64,000 nt of DNA, from NCBI RefSeq assembly GCF_014930455.1, contig NZ_JAAIYO010000007.1, positions 248,001 through 312,000 on the forward strand, read 5' to 3'. The position numbers and the translations under genes were made by a program. How positions within the stretch are numbered: position 1 is the first letter of the stretch; the number at the start of each line of letters is the position of its first letter. Under the pieces are notes generated by a model. That model was given only the letters and a program-made list of their open reading frames with translations. It made no database searches and was not told the origin of the DNA. The stretch comes from Corallococcus soli. GTDB taxonomy: Bacteria; Myxococcota; Myxococcia; Myxococcales; Myxococcaceae. This document shows positions 1 through 8,530 of this stretch, one piece after another.

Positions 1-2
1 AG

Positions 3-848
3 GAAGGCATCTGCCTTTCTTTCTACATGCACCGCTCCCACCAAGAGGTGGGGCCCAGCGTCCTGCTCGCCCTGGACGTCTACCTGGAGGCGGTGGGCCG
101 CGATGTCCTGCGTTGGTATCCCGACATGGATGGGGATTGGCAGGAACTCACGGCCGAAGCATGGACGGGTCAGCGCACCGCCTTGCGCGAAGGAAACGCT
201 CCCAGGCTGCAATTGACCGATAGGCCGGACGGTGTCGCGGACCATGAATTCAATTATCGGGGCCAGGACCTGGGCGCGTTGTCCGAGGAAGACGCGGCCC
301 GGACTGTCTGCGCCCTCTCATGCTGGCTTCCCACGGCGTTCCTTGAACGACAAGGGCCCGCGCGCGTTCAAGGACTGGCGTTGGAGTTGGCGACGATCCT
401 CCCCTTCGATTCCGGCCACGCGGGGCTTGCCTTCCATGCCCTGTCACAGCTTTCCGGAGTGCGTGAACGTCTGGAGCAAGAACGCATCCTGTACCCAGGC
501 ATGGATGTTCCCGACGAGGATGCCTCGCAGTACCTGGGAACCCGGGTGCGTGGCATCCACTGGATGAACTTCCTGGGACCTTCCGTCCTGGGAGAACTGG
601 GCGGCGCGGAAGCCCTGCGGGCCCGACTCACGCACCCTGACACCGCCGTGCAACCGCTTGGGGAGGACCGTGCCGTGGTCACCCTGGGGGACGCACCCGA
701 CGCGGGCGATACCTCCCAGGGGAACGTGTTGCCCGCATACCGTGAGCTGACGCGGGTCCTGGAGCCGTGGCTGACGTCGCGCGAAGCGGCGCGCCCCTAC
801 CGTGAGAACGAGGCCCTGCGCCGCTGGGAGCGCAGGTTCCTCGACTGA
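3..848 (+). CDS. DUF3396 (type VI immunity family) protein, 5' end outside window
   Basis: The reading frame is open to the left edge. The first visible Met (position 27) is preceded by in-frame codons for E-G-I-C-L-S-F-Y, which match the usual start of the DUF3396 core, so the true start lies outside the window. The protein has the family hallmark PGMDVPD followed by LGTRVRG, W and FLGPSVLGELGG at about residues 155-195 from the Met. DUF3396 proteins are small cytosolic proteins that often sit behind polymorphic or type VI toxins and are called immunity proteins; that role is inferred here because any partner toxin would lie to the left. Third-position A/T is more frequent than in neighbouring genes, which fits an accessory gene. 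Confidence 0.8.
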   Translation, partial: EGICLSFYMHRSHQEVGPSVLLALDVYLEAVGRDVLRWYPDMDGDWQELTAEAWTGQRTALREGNAPRLQLTDRPDGVADHEFNYRGQDLGALSEEDAARTVCALSCWLPTAFLERQGPARVQGLALELATILPFDSGHAGLAFHALSQLSGVRERLEQERILYPGMDVPDEDASQYLGTRVRGIHWMNFLGPSVLGELGGAEALRARLTHPDTAVQPLGEDRAVVTLGDAPDAGDTSQGNVLPAYRELTRVLEPWLTSREAARPYRENEALRRWERRFLD

Positions 849-864
849 GCCACGGGGCCTGCCT

Positions 865-1779
865 TCACGGGAAAAGAATACCCGGGAACAGCGCACTGCG
901 CGTCCCCGCTGCATCCCAGATCCTCAGGGAGAAGGACCCCGGACCGTCGCGGTCCTTCACCTCGAACTCCAAGGTCGCCCGCGTTGTCGACCCGGGCGTC
1001 GCGGGGGCGGCTTGCCAGGGCGTCAGCGATTCCCACTCCTGCCCCTCGCCATTGAACAACACCGCGCGCCCGATGGTCCATGGAGCGCCGCCGCTCAATC
1101 CCAACTCAAGGTGGACGGCCCGCCGTGGCCCCCCCCGGTACGCCACGCTTTTCAAGATGCTCAGGGCACACGGCTTCTGGCACGGCGGGCCAATGTTTCT
1201 GGCTTTCGCGGAGAGGCGCTCAACCGCGCCCGCTCCCAACACGAGGGCTCGGAATCCTTCCAGCCCTTCGGGAGCCAGCGCGGCCCCCCGCGCGTCGCCC
1301 TGGCGCAAGCGCTCCAGTTCCGCACGCAGCTGTTCCGCTTCCTGGCGGTACGACTCCGCGGAACGGGACCGCCGGGAGACTTCGACCTGACGGTCCACCG
1401 CCTCGCTCTGGACCTGAAGGGTCAGCACCAGACGCGCGGGAAGGGTCGCATCCTTGTACGGAACGGACAGCTTCAGGGTCTCCCCCACACGCAGCTCCCC
1501 AGAAGGAACGAGCACGAGGAGCGCATTGCCCGTGCTCACCCGGACGAACTGAGCGCGCCCTTCCAGGCTCACCTGGTCCTGCTGGATATCCGTGTCGAAC
1601 AGCAGGGTCGTGCTCAGCCCCAAGCCCATCCGGATGGGCCGCGCCGAGGTTCCCTCCGGGCCCACCTCCACACGGAGCACCTCCCCCGCCTCCCCCTTCA
1701 CCTCCTGGTGGGGAGCAGCCGCCAGGAGGCACGTCGACCAGAGCAGGACCGGGAGCGCTACGGACAGACAGGAGGGCAC
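865..1779 (-). CDS. DUF2381 family secreted protein
   Basis: A 304-residue protein of the myxobacterial DUF2381 paralogous family (TIGR02268 type); function unknown. I chose the GTG at 1779 because it follows a GAGGAG ribosome site and gives a compact signal peptide (hydrophobic SVALPVLLW core ending near LLAAA). An in-frame GTG at 1830 is the alternative. The mature part is beta-rich with a central Glu/Arg/Leu-rich coiled-coil stretch (about residues 130-160) and two Cys (in PPCQKPC). It lies 123 bp downstream of the kinase gene on the same strand (72 bp if GTG 1830 is used), a pairing common in Myxococcus genomes. An envelope ligand or partner role for the kinase's outer domain is inferred. 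Confidence 0.8.
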   Translation of the reverse strand: MPSCLSVALPVLLWSTCLLAAAPHQEVKGEAGEVLRVEVGPEGTSARPIRMGLGLSTTLLFDTDIQQDQVSLEGRAQFVRVSTGNALLVLVPSGELRVGETLKLSVPYKDATLPARLVLTLQVQSEAVDRQVEVSRRSRSAESYRQEAEQLRAELERLRQGDARGAALAPEGLEGFRALVLGAGAVERLSAKARNIGPPCQKPCALSILKSVAYRGGPRRAVHLELGLSGGAPWTIGRAVLFNGEGQEWESLTPWQAAPATPGSTTRATLEFEVKDRDGPGSFSLRIWDAAGTRSALFPGILFP

Positions 1780-1902
1780 GGTGTGGAGGGCTCCTCGAAC
1801 CGGGGCAACAGGGGCCTCCCTGTCTACCACGAGGCTCGTCCGATGCCCCCTACCCCACGAGGCTCCCTCCCACTGGGTAGTGTGCCCCTGCGAAGGGAGC
1901 CG

Positions 1903-3843
1903 TCAGCTCTCGTCCACGTTCACGAAGGATTGCACCGGAATCACGTAGGGCAAGGAGCGCGACACGTAGCGAACCGTGGCCGTGTCCGCCGGAATTATGC
2001 CGCTCTCATCATAGGGGAACACCTCAGCGCCGAGCTGGCGATCACCCCCAATGTATTCCAGGCAGACCGGCAGGATCGTCCCATCCTCCCTGGTCAGCTC
2101 CGTGACCAGGAACCGTGTGCGGGTCTTCCCGAAGACGATCCTCACCTTGAAGTGATCGTTTCCCCGGCCCCCCCACGGAGCAGGTCCTTGAAGCCTCATG
2201 GAGCGCAATCCCTCGGAGACCGGGACCACGTCTTGCTTCTCCGCCCCGGACGTCCAGAGGGAAATCCCGTCGAGTGGCATCGGCAGCGCCCGCATGGCCC
2301 TCGCGGCGCCCCTGGGGCACGGGTCATGGGTGTCGCCCTCGATGCGGATCCTGCCAGTGCCGCCTCCGCAGGAAGCGCCCACACAGGCCGCGGTGGCCGC
2401 CCCGGCGATCTTGCGGAGGACACCCCCGTCCGTGCGCGGGGGCTTCACGGGCGTGGACGTGGCCGCGACCCTTTCGGCGTCCTGATTGGGCGCGGAGGGC
2501 GCCCCCTCGGGGGAAGTCCCCGCATCCGGGGCGGACGCCACCGCGAGCACGGAGGCGTCGGGAAGACTCGGGGTTGGGGTCACGGACGAACTTCCTTTCT
2601 CTGAATCAGGCGGGACAGCGGGGAGGCGGGTGCTCGGAGCCAAACGGAACAGACCGAAGACCAGCAGGCCCAGGAGCAGGACCCCCAGGCCCAGCACCCC
2701 GGCGGAGCGGCGGCGTCGCGCCCCGGACCGGGTTGGAGCGTCCGGAGGCGCCTCCTCCCCTGGAGCGGGCGAATCGGGCGGTGGAGACACACCCACGGAG
2801 GGGACCGGGGTCTCGACGGGCTCCGGCACCCGCGCGGGTCCAGCCGTCCCCGGGTACTGGGACAGCGACACCACGCCCCGGTCCACCAGCGGCGCCTCCC
2901 GGTCCACCGGGACGTCCAGCGACAGCTTCCACTCCTGCTGGCGCTTGTCCTTCGCGGCCTCCCAGAGCGCCTGCAGCAGCGTCTCCGTGCCCGAATAGCG
3001 GTCCTCGGGGCGCTTGGAGAGCAGCCGCATCGCGATGTCGCCCAGGGCCTGGGGCACCCTGGGGTTGACCTCGTGCGGGGCGCGCGGCACCACCGTTTCG
3101 ATGGCGGGCAGCAGCCGGTCGTAGGGCAGCCTCGGGTCGAACGCGTAACCGTCCGTCAGGGATTCGTAGAGCAGCGCGCCCAGCGCGTAGAGGTCGCCCG
3201 GCACGCCCGCGTCGAAGTTCGCGCCCGCCTTCCACGCGCCCTCGCGCAGGAAGGCCACGCATTCGGGCGGCAGCAGGTGCGGGGACGCGGGCGCCACGCC
3301 CACCGTCAGCGTGGAGGCCCCGGGAATGCGCGCGGTGCCCAGGTCGATGAGCACGGGGCGCTCGTCGGCGCGGCGGATGAGCAGGTTGTCCGCCTTCAGG
3401 TCCCGGTGGTGCACGCCCCGCCGGTGGAGGTCCGCCACCACCCGCACGACCTCCGTGTACACGGTCAGCAGGTGCGCGGCGGAGGGCTTCACCCGCCAGC
3501 GCCACTCATGGAACGTCTCTCCGTCCACGTAGTCGGTGACGTGGAAGAAGTAGCCGTCCGGCGGCGAGGGCCAGCGATCCACCGCGTGCACGCGCGGCAG
3601 GTTCGGATGCGGCGCGCAGGCGAGCAGCGCCGCCACTTCCCGCGACAGCCGGCCGTTGACGTCCTCCTCCTCCGCCGCGTGCGGCCCCGCCGGACGCAGC
3701 GCCAGCTTCAGCGCGTAGACGTGCCCGCCCCGCTCCACCTTGAACACCCGGCCGAAGCCCCCCGCGCCCAACGAGCCGACGATGCGCCACGGTCCGACGT
3801 GGTGGCCGACTTCCAGTTGGTCCGGGTGGAGCGGCGTCGTCAT
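1903..3843 (-). CDS. Membrane-anchored eukaryote-like Ser/Thr protein kinase
   Basis: 646 residues. The N-terminal kinase domain has a Gly-rich loop GAGGFG (26-31), ATP-binding Lys46, alpha-C Glu69, catalytic HRDLKADN with Asp148, and metal-binding Asp167 in DLG (instead of DFG). PPE replaces APE. A Pro/Ser/Asp-rich linker leads to one transmembrane helix at about 382-402, after a run of Arg. The C-terminal part of about 240 residues, probably periplasmic, has Cys residues but no domain I recognise. The residues needed for catalysis are present, so it is predicted active. The DUF2381 gene follows on the same strand and is likely co-transcribed. No clear ribosome site precedes the ATG. Confidence 0.93.
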   Translation of the reverse strand: MTTPLHPDQLEVGHHVGPWRIVGSLGAGGFGRVFKVERGGHVYALKLALRPAGPHAAEEEDVNGRLSREVAALLACAPHPNLPRVHAVDRWPSPPDGYFFHVTDYVDGETFHEWRWRVKPSAAHLLTVYTEVVRVVADLHRRGVHHRDLKADNLLIRRADERPVLIDLGTARIPGASTLTVGVAPASPHLLPPECVAFLREGAWKAGANFDAGVPGDLYALGALLYESLTDGYAFDPRLPYDRLLPAIETVVPRAPHEVNPRVPQALGDIAMRLLSKRPEDRYSGTETLLQALWEAAKDKRQQEWKLSLDVPVDREAPLVDRGVVSLSQYPGTAGPARVPEPVETPVPSVGVSPPPDSPAPGEEAPPDAPTRSGARRRRSAGVLGLGVLLLGLLVFGLFRLAPSTRLPAVPPDSEKGSSSVTPTPSLPDASVLAVASAPDAGTSPEGAPSAPNQDAERVAATSTPVKPPRTDGGVLRKIAGAATAACVGASCGGGTGRIRIEGDTHDPCPRGAARAMRALPMPLDGISLWTSGAEKQDVVPVSEGLRSMRLQGPAPWGGRGNDHFKVRIVFGKTRTRFLVTELTREDGTILPVCLEYIGGDRQLGAEVFPYDESGIIPADTATVRYVSRSLPYVIPVQSFVNVDES

Positions 3844-4239
3844 GGCCCTGGCTCAAGGAGCAACACAACCCGGGAGGTGGGAATGGAACGTCGGTGAAAC
3901 AAGAGCGCCGGGCAGGCCGTCCCTGTCACATCCCACCACGGAGGTTGGATTCCCCGCAAACCGCGAGCGCACCGTGCCGTTGACGGCGCGGACCACCTCG
4001 GCGGAACCACCCAGGGAGCGGTGCTCAATGCGGACAACCTCCGGGGTTGACCCTAGCCCGCCCTGCGGGGCTGTCACGTTTTTTCACGACGTCCTGGGAA
4101 GGCACATCCTTGGACGCGGGGCCAACCCGGCAGGGAGCACGGGGGCCTCCCGGTTCCGCTGAGACAGGCTGTATCGCCCGAGGACGACGGCCCGCTCCCC
4201 AGGGGACGGGCCCGCGTCACTGTCTGGGATTGCCCCGGG
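3844..4239. other. Intergenic region upstream of the kinase, downstream of tfuA
   Basis: About 400 bp without a convincing gene. It must hold the kinase promoter (leftward) and the end of the YcaO-TfuA transcript. A GC-rich imperfect hairpin at 4193-4215 lies just behind the tfuA-like stop but lacks a T-tract. A 74-codon leftward frame with a GTG start at 4077 has no ribosome site and ordinary composition; it is the only candidate for a peptide here and is weak. Confidence 0.5.
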
Positions 4240-5421
4240 TCAGTCGCCTTCGGCGCTGTCCTCGTCCGTCGCATCCGCGTGCGCCAGCAGCGCCCGGGCG
4301 GCCTGCTCCCACTGGCCTCCCAGCCGGGCCTCGGACGCCAGCGCCTCATCCCACGAGGGGCCGTCCGGCAGCAGCCGCGACGCCTGGGCCAGGGCCAGCC
4401 GCTCCAGGGCCCGCGTCTCACACAGCTGGCGCAGGCCCGGGGCGTCCAGCCCGCTGGCGGCGAGGAAGGCCTCGCGGCGCGACGCGCGCACGCCGCGCTC
4501 CTTCCACCACGCGGCCTCCTCGGCGGCCAGCTCCTCGTCCGTCACCGTGAGCCCCAGCGAGCGCACCCACCCGGCGAGCAGCGCCCGGCGCAGGCCCGCC
4601 TCCGCCCAGGCCGCCGCGTCGGGCGCGCCGCGCAGCACCTCCAGCACGCGGCCGGAGTCCACGGCGCGGCCCCCCACACGCGTCACGTCCTCCACCAGCC
4701 TGCGCCGCCGCACCAGCGACGAGGGGTTGCGCCGCGCGCCCGGCGTCGCGGGGGCGGACAGGCCCACGAACTCCGCCGCCGAGCGCACGCAGGCGATGGC
4801 GTCCAGCCGCTTGAGGTCCTCCACGCCGTCGGCGAACCACGCGTCCCAGGCCGCGAGCGTGGGGCCGGACCAGGCGGGGCCCACGGCCTCGCGGATCCGC
4901 GCCCAGGTGCGCTCCTGGTAGAAGAGGCCCGCGGCCGCGTCCACCAGGGCCTGCGCGCCGGAGCGGCCCAGCACGCGGGCCTTGCGCGCCCGCTCCGCCT
5001 CGTGGCGCACGTTGACCAGGGGCACGGTGAGGGGCCGCCAGCCGTGCTCCGCGTCCGCGTGCAGCAGCGCCACCTCCGCGTCGTCCACCACCACGCCGTC
5101 GCGGTACCAGCCGTAGATGCGGCCCACGCCCACCATGCCGTGCGAGGCCAGCTCCGCGGCGCGCAGCGCGCCCATGCTGCCACCGCCGAACACCGCCACG
5201 CCCGCCTCCATGGCCGCGAGCAATTCGTGGTGCCACACCGACGGCTGCGCCTCGAAGACGCCGTCCACCAGCACCAGCGCGCGGGGCTTGAGCGACAGCG
5301 CCCGCCACACGTCGCCCTGCCGCGCCGGCGGAAGCACCGTGCACGGCGCCAGCTTGTGCGCCTCCGCCGCGGGCAGCGACGGCCCCAGGAACACCACTAG
5401 GTCTTCGGCCCGCCGCTTCAC
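4240..5421 (-). CDS. TfuA-like protein (YcaO partner)
   Basis: 393 residues from a GTG whose bases overlap the TGA of the YcaO gene (GTGA), so translation is coupled. The N-terminal half carries the TfuA core: FLGPSLP near the start, LVDGVFEAQPSVWHHE, GGGSMGALRAAEL and GMVGVGRIYGWY at about residues 55-120, then an Asp pair and the conserved ALLH. TfuA proteins assist YcaO enzymes in peptide thioamidation (trifolitoxin, thioviridamide-type products, methyl-coenzyme M reductase). The C-terminal half is Ala/Arg/Leu-rich, helical and less conserved. The substrate of this pair is unknown. Confidence 0.88.
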   Translation of the reverse strand: MKRRAEDLVVFLGPSLPAAEAHKLAPCTVLPPARQGDVWRALSLKPRALVLVDGVFEAQPSVWHHELLAAMEAGVAVFGGGSMGALRAAELASHGMVGVGRIYGWYRDGVVVDDAEVALLHADAEHGWRPLTVPLVNVRHEAERARKARVLGRSGAQALVDAAAGLFYQERTWARIREAVGPAWSGPTLAAWDAWFADGVEDLKRLDAIACVRSAAEFVGLSAPATPGARRNPSSLVRRRRLVEDVTRVGGRAVDSGRVLEVLRGAPDAAAWAEAGLRRALLAGWVRSLGLTVTDEELAAEEAAWWKERGVRASRREAFLAASGLDAPGLRQLCETRALERLALAQASRLLPDGPSWDEALASEARLGGQWEQAARALLAHADATDEDSAEGD

Positions 5422-6596
5422 AGGAGCTCCGATACGCGCATGCCCGGCACCACGACCTTCCATACGTGCAGTCCCGGCAGCGGCGCGTCCAACGCCAGCG
5501 CCGCCACCCGCGCGAAGCCCGCGCGCTCCAGGCGCGTCAGCACCGTGCGCACCCGCGCCGCCACCGTGCGCGTGCTCCGGCTGTCCACCTCCGGCATCGC
5601 CTGCGCGAGGTGCCGGGGCCGCACCTCCGCCAGCGCCTGGGCGAACCCCAGCGCCGCGTCGCGGTCCGCGGCCTCCACGTCCTCGCGCGCGCCGTGGATG
5701 TCCGTCAGCCGCGACTGCGCGGCCTCCAGCAGGGCCTTGAGCAGCGCTTCGTCCCGCTCCAGCGCGCACGCATAGCCCGCCGTGAGCGGCACCGGCCCCT
5801 CCTCCGCGTCCACCAGCACCGCGGCCGCCACCGGCAGCCCCACCGCCCCGCGACCACCATGCCCACGGGGCGCGGGCGTCACGTCGAAGAGGTGGACGCG
5901 AAACCCGCGCGCGTGCAGCGCTTCGCACAGGGCGGCCGTGCGCGGCGCCCCGTCCCGCAGGCTCTCCGGGCGCACCATCCGCTTCACCACGCCGGCCTCC
6001 GTCCACCCCTCCGGCAGCGCGCGCGAGAGCTGGTCGCGCTCGGTGGCCTCCAGCAGCGCGTGCAGCAGGGCGCGCTCGGAGTCCGGGTGCGCCCCCGAAC
6101 CGTTCGTCGTCCAGCCCACCGACACGGGCCCCAGCTCCACCGTCCCCGAGGGCGGGCAGAACACCCCCTGCGCGGGCACCCAGACGGGCCGGTCGCCGCG
6201 CGCGTCCCTCGCCTCGCACCACGCCAGCCGCACGGCCGGCCCCGCGAGCCTGGGTACCGCCACCTGCCCCGCGGACCCCAGGGACTCCACGCCCCAGACG
6301 GGGTCGCCCGTCCGCTCCAGCTCCTCCCGGGTGCCCCAGCGCAGCCGCTCCGGGCGCACCGTCTCCGCCGCCCACAGCTCCGCGGTCTCCAGGAGCGCGC
6401 CCCGGGCCGCGTCCTCGAAGGTGAGCCCCTTGCCGTTGCAGACCTGGAGGACGTGGCCCCCGGGCCGCACCGCGCAGGCCACCTCCACGCCCGTGCGGTC
6501 CAGGCCGGTGACGCGCGCCACCCGCGTCACCCCCAGGGCGGTGGCGAGGGACGTACGGAAGGCGGCATCGTCTGGGTCGGTCCTGGCAGGCAACAC
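5418..6596 (-). CDS. YcaO-type cyclodehydratase/thioamidation ATPase
   Basis: 392 residues from a GTG at 6596; longer frames upstream read through the divergent gene and are not needed. YcaO ATP-binding motifs are visible: LLETAELWAAE, RALLHALLEATERDQL and the signature ALLKALLEAAQSRLTDIHG followed by ARED. These enzymes phosphorylate a peptide backbone amide to make azolines or thioamides. The C-terminus (ending VSELL) lacks the PxPxP tail of azoline-forming YcaOs, which fits a TfuA-dependent member. The tfuA-like gene overlaps its stop. No McbC-type dehydrogenase, E1-like protein or precursor peptide is adjacent, so the substrate may be encoded elsewhere or be a protein. Confidence 0.92.
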   Translation of the reverse strand: MLPARTDPDDAAFRTSLATALGVTRVARVTGLDRTGVEVACAVRPGGHVLQVCNGKGLTFEDAARGALLETAELWAAETVRPERLRWGTREELERTGDPVWGVESLGSAGQVAVPRLAGPAVRLAWCEARDARGDRPVWVPAQGVFCPPSGTVELGPVSVGWTTNGSGAHPDSERALLHALLEATERDQLSRALPEGWTEAGVVKRMVRPESLRDGAPRTAALCEALHARGFRVHLFDVTPAPRGHGGRGAVGLPVAAAVLVDAEEGPVPLTAGYACALERDEALLKALLEAAQSRLTDIHGAREDVEAADRDAALGFAQALAEVRPRHLAQAMPEVDSRSTRTVAARVRTVLTRLERAGFARVAALALDAPLPGLHVWKVVVPGMRVSELL

Positions 6597-6716
6597 GATG
6601 GGAGACCTTAGCCAGATTCCCGACAGGCGGGGCGACCGGCGCGCCGCGGCATGGGATGGCCGGGAAAACGTGGTAGGGGAAGGCGACCCCGCTGCCCCGG
6701 GAGGAGCGCGCACCGC

Positions 6717-7193
6717 ATGATTTCCGTCGGAGAACTCGCGCCAGACTTCGTCGCGACCGACTGCCACGGCCAGGACGTGCGGCTGTCGGGGCTGCGCGGA
6801 CGGCGGGTGGTGCTCTTCTTCTTCCCCCGCGCCTTCACGGTGGGCTGCACCATCGAGAACCGGGCGTTCCGGGACAACCACGAGCGGATCCGCGCGCTGG
6901 GCGCGGAGCTGGTCGGCGTCTCCGTGGACACCCTCAGCACCCAGTGCGACTTCGCCGAACAGGAGGGCATCCACTTCGCCCTGCTGGGGGACGACGAGCG
7001 GCGGATCAGCCGCTCCTGGGGCGTGCTGTGGCCCCTGCTCAACGTGGACCGGCGCGTCACGTTCATCATCGGCGCGGATGGCACCGTCGAGCACGTCATC
7101 CAACACGAGGTGCGCGTCTACCGGCACCTGGACGACGTGCTGAAGTACCTCCAGGCGAATCCCCTCCCTGGCGGCCCCAGCGCGGCGGCCTGA
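6717..7193 (+). CDS. Peroxiredoxin (AhpC/TSA, Bcp-like)
   Basis: 158 residues, thioredoxin fold. The active site PxxxTxxC is intact: Pro37, Thr41 and peroxidatic Cys44 in FTVGC. The Cys five residues later that resolves the disulfide in many Bcp proteins is absent; other Cys are at 16 and in STQCDF, so resolution may be atypical or 1-Cys. It should reduce H2O2 or organic peroxides in the cytoplasm. I chose the ATG at 6717 because of the GGAGGAG just upstream and the typical N-terminus. It diverges from the YcaO gene across 120 bp, which must hold both promoters. Confidence 0.93.
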   Translation: MISVGELAPDFVATDCHGQDVRLSGLRGRRVVLFFFPRAFTVGCTIENRAFRDNHERIRALGAELVGVSVDTLSTQCDFAEQEGIHFALLGDDERRISRSWGVLWPLLNVDRRVTFIIGADGTVEHVIQHEVRVYRHLDDVLKYLQANPLPGGPSAAA

Positions 7194-7373
7194 CGCTCCC
7201 CGCCGGACGCACGCGCGTCGGGTGGGCCCTCTGGCGGGTTCCCCGGGCCCGCGCCTGCTCCGGGACGGCCCCCTGCCCACCTGCCGGCCTGCCTGGCTCC
7301 GGGCTTCCCGCACCTTCGCGGGACGAAATGCCCCGAAAAATAACCTCCTGTCCCGTGGCGGGTTGGAGCCCCT
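7194..7373 (+). promoter_or_regulatory. Upstream region of the ECF sigma operon
   Basis: Most of the gap is GC-rich, but 7323-7345 is an A-rich patch (GACGAAATGCCCC then GAAAAATAA) about 30-50 bp before the sigma start. It is flanked by GGGAC/GTCCC half-sites. It is the likely promoter area. A near-identical 13-mer occurs twice before the GT2 gene at 35.95 kb. No promoter class can be assigned by eye. Confidence 0.35.
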
Positions 7374-7997
7374 GTGAGCGGACGGGTCCTAGGACTGGCG
7401 CGGCCCGGGCAGGGCGCGGGGGCCCCCACGGACGAGGCCCTGTGCGGGGCCTTCCTGGCGGGGGACGCGGCGGCGTTCGGCCAGCTCTTCGAGCGGCACC
7501 GGGGTCTCGTCTTCGCGCTGGTGCGCCGGTACACCACCAGCGCGGAGGACGCGGCGGACCTCACGCAGCAGGCCTTCCTCCGGGCACTGGAGGCCTCGCG
7601 CCGGGTGTTCGCGCGCTTCAACCCCGCCACGCCCGCGCCCTTCCGGCCCTGGCTGGTGCGCGTGGCGCTCAACCTGGCGAAGAACCACGCGCGCCAGGGC
7701 TTCCGCTGGCGGCCGGTGCTGGTGGAGGCGGTGACGGACGACGTGGCGGGCGACGTAGGGGAGAGCGTGGAGGCCACGTTGGAGCGAGCCCAGCGCGGAC
7801 AGCAGGTGCGGAAGGCCGTGCTCGCCCTGCCCCGGCGCCAGCGCGAGGTGCTGACGCTGCGGGTGGACGGCGGACTGCCGTTCAAGGACATCGCCCAGAC
7901 GCTGGGCATCACGGAGAACAACGCGAAGGTGCAGTTCCACCACGCGGTGAAACGCTTGAAGGCCGACATGGCCGTGACACCAGGGGAGAAGCCGTGA
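7374..7997 (+). CDS. ECF-type RNA polymerase sigma factor
   Basis: 207 residues from a GTG. Region 2 (about 20-90) includes FERHRGLVFALVRRYT and the DAADLTQQAFLRAL segment that binds core polymerase and the -10 element. Region 4 (about 145-200) has LPRRQREVLTLRV followed by FKDIAQTLGITENNAKVQFHHAVKRLK, a typical helix-turn-helix. Its stop overlaps the next start (TGATG), and the next gene is a zinc-finger anti-sigma factor. The three-gene set resembles cnr/ncc-like metal-response loci (sigma, anti-sigma, periplasmic sensor). Autoregulation is likely but unproven. Confidence 0.93.
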   Translation: MSGRVLGLARPGQGAGAPTDEALCGAFLAGDAAAFGQLFERHRGLVFALVRRYTTSAEDAADLTQQAFLRALEASRRVFARFNPATPAPFRPWLVRVALNLAKNHARQGFRWRPVLVEAVTDDVAGDVGESVEATLERAQRGQQVRKAVLALPRRQREVLTLRVDGGLPFKDIAQTLGITENNAKVQFHHAVKRLKADMAVTPGEKP

Positions 7998-8530
7998 TGG
8001 GTGCGTGCGTGGAATACGAGGAGCAGGCGAGCCTCCACGCCGCCGGGGCGTTGGAGGGAGAGGAGGCCACGCGCTTCCGCTCCCACCTGGAGTCCTGCGC
8101 GGCCTGCCAGGCGGAGGTGGCGTCCACCCAGGCCCTGCTGGGGCTGGTGGCGCTGCCGCCCCAGACGGCCATCGAGGCACGCGCGCAGGAAGGCCTGGGC
8201 GCGCGGACGCTGTCGGCGTGGCGCCGCGACCAGGCGCGCCGGTGGATGGGACGCCGGGCCCTGGGGTCGCTCGCCGCCGTCGCCGCGGTGGTGGCGTTGA
8301 TGCTGGGCCCGTCCGCGCTGGAGCGCCTGAGGGCGCCCCGGGCCGTGGCGCCGGACACGGGCAGGGTCGCCCAGACCGCGGCCCCCGGCGACGACCTGGA
8401 CGCGGAGACGGTGGCCGCGTTCGAGGCATGGGCCGGGCTGGAGCCGCTGGACGCGGACGCGCTGGCGTCCCTGTCCGACGGCGAGGACGAGCTGGTGGAC
8501 GGGGACTTCGACCTGGGAGAGGCACTGTGA
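7997..8530 (+). CDS. Membrane anti-sigma factor with zf-HC2 domain
   Basis: 177 residues. The N-terminal anti-sigma zinc finger has His30, Cys34 and Cys37 (HLESCAAC), followed by a helical linker and one transmembrane helix near residues 87-107 (LGSLAAVAAVVALMLG). The periplasmic tail is short and very acidic (runs of Asp/Glu near the end). It should hold the upstream sigma factor at the membrane until a periplasmic signal arrives. It is coupled to neighbours at both ends: TGATG with the sigma gene and GTGA with the downstream sensor gene. Confidence 0.9.
   Translation: MGACVEYEEQASLHAAGALEGEEATRFRSHLESCAACQAEVASTQALLGLVALPPQTAIEARAQEGLGARTLSAWRRDQARRWMGRRALGSLAAVAAVVALMLGPSALERLRAPRAVAPDTGRVAQTAAPGDDLDAETVAAFEAWAGLEPLDADALASLSDGEDELVDGDFDLGEAL

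Noticed and set aside
802-2604. 600-codon rightward frame over the DUF2381 and kinase genes
   Set aside because: Pro/Arg/Gly-rich shadow without domains; the leftward genes have clear families.
3853-4077. 74-codon leftward frame as YcaO substrate peptide
   Set aside because: GTG start without ribosome site, no leader-core pattern, and A/T-rich codons compared with real genes.
4193-4215. Hairpin as terminator of the YcaO-TfuA operon
   Set aside because: The stem is interrupted by a bulge and there is no T-tract in the leftward direction; position alone is suggestive.
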